A stretch of 64,000 nucleotides of DNA, from assembly GCA_964023205.1 (NCBI GenBank), contig OZ026840.1:29702064-29766063 (forward strand), read 5' to 3'. The stretch is from Lutraria lutraria. Lineage: Eukaryota; Mollusca; Bivalvia; Venerida; Mactridae. Under the pieces are notes generated by a model. That model was not told the origin of the DNA. It saw nothing but the letters and a program-made list of their open reading frames with translations, and made no database searches. Below, one piece after another: positions 59,287-64,000 of this stretch (position 1 is the first letter of the stretch; the number at the start of each line of letters is the position of its first letter). The position numbers were made by a program, and so were the translations under genes.

Positions 59287-59560
59287 GTAAAATAACCTAC
59301 CGCACTATACTAACACGTTGTCAGGTAAAATAACCTACCGCACTATACTAACACATTGCCGGGTAAATAACCTACCGCACTATACTAACACATTGTCAGG
59401 TAAAATAACCTACCGCACTATACTAACGCATTGTCAGGTAAAATAACCTACAGCACTATACTAACACATTCTCAGGTAAAATAACCTACCGCACTATAAT
59501 AACACATTGTCAGGTAAAATAACCTACCGCACTATACTAACACATTGTCAGGTAACAATG
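59277..59560. repeat. 38-bp minisatellite containing a splice donor
   Basis: Seven units, each including TTGTCAGGTAAAATAACCTA. The first unit overlaps the end of the exon at 59286 and its GT donor. The array therefore contains eight copies of the exon-end/donor sequence, one of them changed to CCGGGTAAAT. Confidence 0.9.
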
Positions 59561-59569
59561 TTCCCTTGA

Positions 59570-59755
59570 TATATTATGATGTTTTCGTTGGGTTCAATTT
59601 TCGTGTTTTTTACTAAAATGGCTAATTCGTGGGGACATTAATTCGTGGATTTTGATTTTTAAAAAGAAATGCCTTTTCTCCGCATTTGGATGAGTGGACC
59701 CACGAAATCCACGACATTAAATCTCCAACGAAAATTAATGATTCCACGATATTTC
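59570..59755. mobile_element. palindrome-ended MITE, copy 2
   Basis: Shares order and sequence with 52675-52880 (TTTTCGTTGGGTTCAATTTT...CCACGAAA...AAAATTAATGATTCCACGA). The ends are inverted repeats. Confidence 0.65.
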
Positions 59756-59799
59756 AAAATAACCTTGAAATATTAGATAGTTTTAAACAAGCGGTATTG

Positions 59800-60445
59800 G
59801 CAGTTGGTTTAAGTGTGTCTTTTTAGCTTACCGCAAGAGCTAAAAAAAAACACAGAAAAAAACACGGATTAAACACAGAATAAACACAGAATAAACACAA
59901 AAAAACTTACTTATTACTAACAAAAAACCCACTTGGTACGTTTTTACCAGTGTTTTGTGGGTTTAACTGTGTTTTTTGGTAAGTTGGTTTTTAAGGGTTT
60001 AAGTTAGTTTTTTCTAATAAGTTGGGTTTTTTTTGGGTTTTACTGTGTTTTCCACAGTAAGTAGGTTTTTTCTGCATTTAACTGGGTTTCTAAAGTGAGT
60101 TTTTCTGCGTTTTTTTGTAGAAAGTTGGTTTAACTGCGTTTTAATGTGTCTTTTTCAGAAATGAGTTTTTCTGGGTTTTTCTGCGCTTTTTGTATTAAGT
60201 TGGTTTAACTGGATTTTAAGGTGTCTTTCATAAGTGAGTTTTTGTGGTTTTTTTCTGCGTTTTTGTAGTAAGTTGGTTTAAGTGCGTTTTAATGCGTCTT
60301 TTTCAGAAGTGAGTTTTTGTGTTTTTCTGCGCTTTTGAAAAGTGAGTTTTTGTGGGGTTTATTCTGTGTTAAAGTGGGTTTTTATGCGTTTTTTTTAGAA
60401 AGTCAGTTTATGTTGGTTTTTGCGTGTCTTTTGTTAAAGAGGCAA
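59800..60445. repeat. G/T-rich degenerate tandem repeat
   Basis: Irregular repeats of TGTGTTTTT, AAGTTGGTTTAACTGCGTTT and GTGAGTTTTTCTG-like motifs, preceded by short AAACACAGAATA repeats. The open frame at 60317-60499 is a by-product. Confidence 0.75.
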
Positions 60446-60849
60446 GATGGCTTCAGTAAAACTGACCACCTCTTTTCTAGCTTGAAAGAATCACATTAAA
60501 ATGCATTTTGATTTTAAAAAAGGAGTGCTATATACCATACCAATCCTCAACTGAATTAGTCACTTTTTTGTTGCATGCACTTTCGCTCAATTGCACCTTA
60601 CAACACTTTTCTAGAAAACAACCCAATGATCTCATCAGCTTGACCTATTTTCGATTAAAGACAAGCTTACCTCCTTCTGCTAAATAATGGATAACAGAAA
60701 CAGAACAATCGAAAATATTAACAGTAATCACTTATAATGCTTATACAAATAAATATGACAAACAAACAGGGAAAATATGAAAATTCATCTTTATCATATG
60801 AAAGACATTATTATTAACAATATCAACAATTTATGTGAACCAAACATAA

Positions 60850-61860
60850 TGTTATTATCACTACAAGCATATAACAAGAAACGTGGCAGTGCCACAAAAC
60901 CAGATTTTCCAAGGCTTTAATACCACAGTACTCAAGAATTCTTTGCTAAGGCTTCATCAGTGGTTCAGTTTCCAGTGCGACTAATAAGTTAACATTGACC
61001 TTTACTCTACTGGCATAGAATGCAATCCCAAGCTTGTTTCTATATGACCAAACTGACCCCAAATACAATTTCAAGCTAAGCTTTCATGCAAGGTTGTTAA
61101 ATACCCAGTTTAGTCAAGATTAGTCATTCCAAACTTAAGTAATTGAACGGAAACAGATTTCTGTATTTAGTAACAGTGACCTTGACCCTACAGGCCCTTG
61201 ATTCAATACAAAGCATGGACTGGATGTAAGCTACCAACACACAAAATTCCATTGCAATATCTCAATCCTTACGTAAGTTATTAACCGGAAACTGATTTTC
61301 TATTCTTAGTGACCTTGACCCAACTGGACCTTAGTGCAATTCAAAAGTATGGACTGTATGTAAGCTACCAACACACAAAATTTCACCGCAATATCTTTAT
61401 CCTTGATTAAGTTATTCACTGAAAACTGATTTTCTATTTTTAGTATAGTGACCCTGACCCCACAGACCCTAAATGCAATCCCAAGCAAGGTTTTGATTCA
61501 AGGAGGGTAAATATCAAATTAAATCAACATTGGTTATTCCAAACTTAAGTGATTGACCAGACACTGATTTTCTATTTTATAGTAACAGTGACCTTGACCC
61601 TGACCCCACATACACCAAATACAATCCCAAGCGAGGTTTTGATTTAAGGATGCTACATACCAAATTAAATCAACATTGGTCATTCCAAACTTAAGTTATT
61701 GACCGGACACTGATTTTCTATTTTAGGTTACAGTGACCTTGACCTCACATATTCATTCGAGGATCCTACATACCAAGTTTGGTCAAGATTGGTCAATCCA
61801 AACTTAAGTTATTGATCGGACACTGTCTGTTTGACGCAGCCATCCCATCCGCCCGCCATT
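60850..61860 (+). repeat. bivalve-type dispersed repeat with TGACCTTGACC motifs
   Basis: Several diverged units of about 130-145 bases, each with AACTTAAGTTATTGACCGGA-like and CAGTGACCTTGACC-like parts. This motif is widespread in bivalve genomes. No coding signal. Confidence 0.7.
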
Positions 61861-62194
61861 TTCGGCATTCTAATAACCAGGTTTCACCTTATGAAAACCT
61901 GGTTAAAAATATATAAAATGGTAATAAATGACAAATTAAGTTTGTTAAAGTTTGTACAAGATATGCCCATTAAGGGTCTTACTGTAGATGCATTCTTAGG
62001 CGAACATGACCATGAGTCGTCTGAGGGCTCCTGTAATTTTTTCTTCAACATTACAGCTCACATACAGTTGAAATTTCTTAGAGATCACTCCTGTAAATTA
62101 AGAAACATTTAGATAATTATGGTGTTCTATAAAGATGAAATAACAAATTATATTCCATTGATAAGTGATGAAAGAATATATTTCTTCAGATTTA

Positions 62195-62254
62195 TAGCCA
62201 TTTTCAGTATGTTAGTCATATTGTGGAGGGCAGTTAATCCTAACGAGCTTCCCT
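62195..62254 (-). mobile_element. SINE 3' end fragment
   Basis: Matches only the last 60 bases of the SINE at 58480-58728 (AGCCATTTTCAGTAT...TAATCCTAACGAGCTTCCCT). The tRNA head is missing. Confidence 0.6.
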
Positions 62255-62539
62255 AAAAAGAGTCCATAACTCATATGAAAATGTTTTATTTTAATGGGTA
62301 TAAAAACTTGACCTGTTACTTATTATGATACACTATTGTGTAATCATATTTAATCAATTAATGAAATAATCCTTGAGTTATTGATCGGAAACCTACATTA
62401 GGCTAGGATCTAAGTAAACAAGCTAACAGTCAGTAATTCATGCCATACAAATCCCCTCCCAGTACCTATCATTTGAATATTAGCTGATGTTTATTCAGCA
62501 GCATCTGACTCTGTATAGATTTTTTAATGATGATAAGTT

Positions 62540-63180
62540 TGTCTAAATGAACAAGTGAGCTTAAGTTATCATCCAGAAACCAAATTTCTATTTATAGTAA
62601 CACTGACCTAGAAATTTGACCTATTGACCCCTAATGCAATCCCACTTTAGATTATCCCCTATGCTATTCATACACAAACTTTCATTGAAATCCATCACCC
62701 CTAACTGAAGTTATTATCTGGAAACCAAATTTCTATTTTTAATACCAGTGATCTAGATATTTGACCCCAAATGCGTCCCCATTTTAGGTTATCCCCTAAG
62801 CTATCCATACACCAACTTTCATTGAAAACCATCACCCCAAACTGAAGTTATTATCTGGAAATCAAATTTCTATTTCTAGTTACAGTGACCTAGATATTTG
62901 ACCCCAAATGCGTCCCCACTCTAGGTAATCCCCTAGGCTATCCATATACCAACTTTCATTGAAACCCATCACCCCAAACTGAAGTTATTATCTGGAAACC
63001 AAATTTCTATTTTTCATAGCAGTGACCTGTATATTTGACCCCAAATGCAATCTCACTCTAGATTATACCCATAGCTATCCAAATGTCAATTTTCATTAAA
63101 ATCTGTCATCAGTAACTGAAGTAATCATCTAAAAACTATTTTGGACAGATGACAAAAAATCCCCTCCGGTTTGGCAGGGG
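62540..63180 (+). repeat. tandem repeat of about 137 bp, 4-5 copies
   Basis: AACTGAAGTTATTATCTGGA recurs near 62704, 62840 and 62977. Each unit continues with AGTGACCTAGATATTTGACC and ACCAACTTTCATTGAAA. Related in style to the repeat at 60850-61860. Confidence 0.8.
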
Positions 63181-64000
63181 ACTAAAAAGGGGCCACCATA
63201 ACATAACTCCTGTAAAAAGGTTCAGATTTTACTGGGTTTCAAATTAGATAAGAATTTTATTAAGATACACCTTCATGCAAAGTATGAAATCAATCCATGC
63301 AATATTTCATGGGTTATTAATTAATCGAAACCTACATTAGGCTAAGACTTAAGTCAAGAAGAAGGTCATCATGGCTCACCAGAAAAAAGACCCTGAGAGG
63401 AAAACATGAGCCTATGTAAAATCAAATGACCTGGGGACAGGGCCAATTTTTTAAGGTACCCAATTAAAAAATTTGAAAACCATAACAGGTGGCCACTAAA
63501 TAATGTCACATACAAAATATCTAATCTCCAGGCCTTGCAGTTTCAGACAAGATTTATTAAAATTTTCCTATATAACTTTTTAAGCCAACAAAAGAGTAAC
63601 CCGCGGGGCAGAGTAAATTTTGACCATAGTCTGACAGAGCAATATTTTGAACAAACTCAGCAGAGGATATGCTACATCCGATTATATATCTAAGCTCTAT
63701 GACCAGTGGTTTCAAACGAGAAGAATTTTTTAATTATCCTTTATGAAATAAACTCCTGGACAGGGGCCACAATATGAACTTGTTAGTGGTCCACTAGACA
63801 ATGCTACATACAAAATATCTTAAGTAGCTCTAGGCCCTGTGGTCTCGGACAAGAAGATTTTTTAATTTTTCTATATAAAATAAACTCTGGGGTTGGACCA
63901 ATCTTGACCCCAGAGCCATAATTTGAACTAACTTGTTAGAGGTAATAATAATAAAATCTAGCACACAAATACAACAACTCAACACTTTTTTCATTTGAAT
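63181..64000. other. right edge, no gene seen
   Basis: Diverged dispersed-repeat sequence; GGACAAGAAGATTTTTTAAT-like tracts occur near 63715 and 63848. No exon recognised. Confidence 0.4.

Overview
The window looks like AT-rich nuclear DNA from a mollusc, most likely a bivalve. The support is split genes with GT-AG introns, secreted mosaic proteins built from Ly6/uPAR-type three-finger, Ig and MAM modules, tRNA-headed SINEs, LINE tails of the kind common in bivalves, many minisatellites, and the TGACCTTGACC-type dispersed repeat common in bivalves. The species cannot be named from the sequence alone. No bacterial features, rRNA genes or CRISPR arrays were seen.

Left part (about 0.4-19.2 kb): a cluster of five copies of an intronless-CDS gene of the isopenicillin N synthase-like 2-oxoglutarate/Fe(II) dioxygenase family. 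One copy is intact (15122-16060, minus). One is full length except for a single nonsense codon beside the metal-binding HSD motif (6198-7142, plus). Three are decayed (683-808, 8405-9120, 17894-18296). The plus-strand pair (6198 then 8405) and the minus-strand pair (18296 then 16060) have the same order and orientation, so the cluster looks like an inverted duplication of a two-gene unit, with a further 3-5 kb direct duplication (about 400-5640 and 8110-11355). A piggyBac-type MITE in one copy has an almost perfect empty site in the other.

Middle part (20.85-38.7 kb): one large split gene assembled by eye from 26 exons with consistent phases and splice sites. It encodes a signal peptide, four 12-cysteine three-finger domains, two Ig domains and a MAM domain, about 767 residues up to the last exon seen. 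Each of the four three-finger domains carries a basic KR-type motif in its third exon. Its 3' end was not found with certainty.

Right part (38.7-59.3 kb): a second gene of the same family, probably with its own signal-peptide exons (45333-45357 and 45671-45706), encoding two more three-finger domains. It runs off phase-open at 59286. A single fused gene spanning both is the alternative. Minisatellites of 68, 44, 22, 34, 51 and 38 bp sit in the introns or between the genes and make up close to 9 kb. The long open frames at 42-44, 46-48 and 54-58 kb are products of these repeats and not genes.

The last 4.5 kb (59.6-64 kb) holds dispersed and tandem repeats with no exon I can recognise. LINE fragments lie at about 12.7-14.0, 19.6-20.1, 44.7-45.2 (minus) and 46.3-47.7 kb. 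The last of these interrupts a 22-bp minisatellite.
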